Of a DNA stretch of 5,885 nucleotides, positions 5,868 through 5,885 are shown piece after piece. Position 1 is the stretch's first letter. Each line of letters starts with the position of its first letter. The translations under genes were made by a program, and so were the position numbers. The notes beneath the pieces are model-generated. The model was not told the origin of the DNA. It worked only from the letters and a program-made list of their open reading frames with translations, and ran no database searches. The stretch comes from an uncultured Oceanospirillaceae bacterium (GTDB lineage Bacteria; Pseudomonadota; Gammaproteobacteria; Pseudomonadales; Oceanobacteraceae): positions 1-5,885 of the forward strand of contig CALJVD010000193.1 in NCBI GenBank assembly GCA_937974825.1. Reading direction: 5' to 3'.

Positions 5868-5885
5868 AAAAAACCCGCAATAATG
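5868..5885 (-). terminator. Probable 3' half of a terminator cut by the right edge
   Basis: On the minus strand the window begins with CATTATT, then GCGGG (5878-5874) and TTTTTT (5873-5868), continuing T-rich. This is what the descending arm and U-tract of an intrinsic terminator look like. The matching CCCGC arm would lie just beyond 5885 and end a minus-strand gene outside the window. It is unproven without that sequence. Confidence 0.45.

Overview
The window looks like an ordinary chromosomal segment of a gammaproteobacterium, probably marine or aquatic. The reasons are a CmoM-type tRNA methyltransferase, a YaiI/UPF0178 protein and a YigM-like permease that all read like distant relatives of the E. 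coli proteins, a tRNA gene with an encoded CCA end, and moderate GC content. Genus cannot be set from the sequence alone. I see no phage, transposase, CRISPR, toxin-antitoxin or defence genes.

Layout, left to right. Positions 1-152 are a heptanucleotide tandem array (GGCTCCA, then GGCTCTC units) that runs off the left edge and ends inside the stop codon of the first gene. Two minus-strand genes follow, cmoM (152-922) and a yaiI-like gene (953-1420), 30 bp apart and probably co-transcribed. A 77-bp divergent intergenic region separates them from a plus-strand cytoplasmic DsbA/FrnE-like thiol oxidoreductase (1498-2148). That gene is convergent, with only 2 bp between stop codons, to a LysE/RhtB-family exporter (2151-2759, minus). 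A YigM-like DMT/EamA permease (2834-3700, minus) lies upstream of the exporter. A 183-bp divergent spacer leads to an acyl-CoA ligase (3884-5518, plus) with a good Shine-Dalgarno and a strong intrinsic terminator at 5531-5568. A CAU-anticodon tRNA gene, probably tRNA-Ile2, lies on the minus strand (5625-5701). It has a likely stringent-type promoter about 100 bp upstream. The right edge carries what looks like the 3' half of another minus-strand terminator.

The genes do not form one pathway. There is a loose translation theme: CmoM modifies the wobble uridine of several tRNAs, and the tRNA is one whose own wobble base needs modification if it is Ile2. The others are independent housekeeping functions: thiol redox, amino-acid-type export, probable biotin or small-metabolite uptake, and fatty or short-chain acid activation. 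The main structural curiosity is the heptamer array with a potential G-quadruplex directly after the cmoM stop. I did not find a convincing undescribed system.
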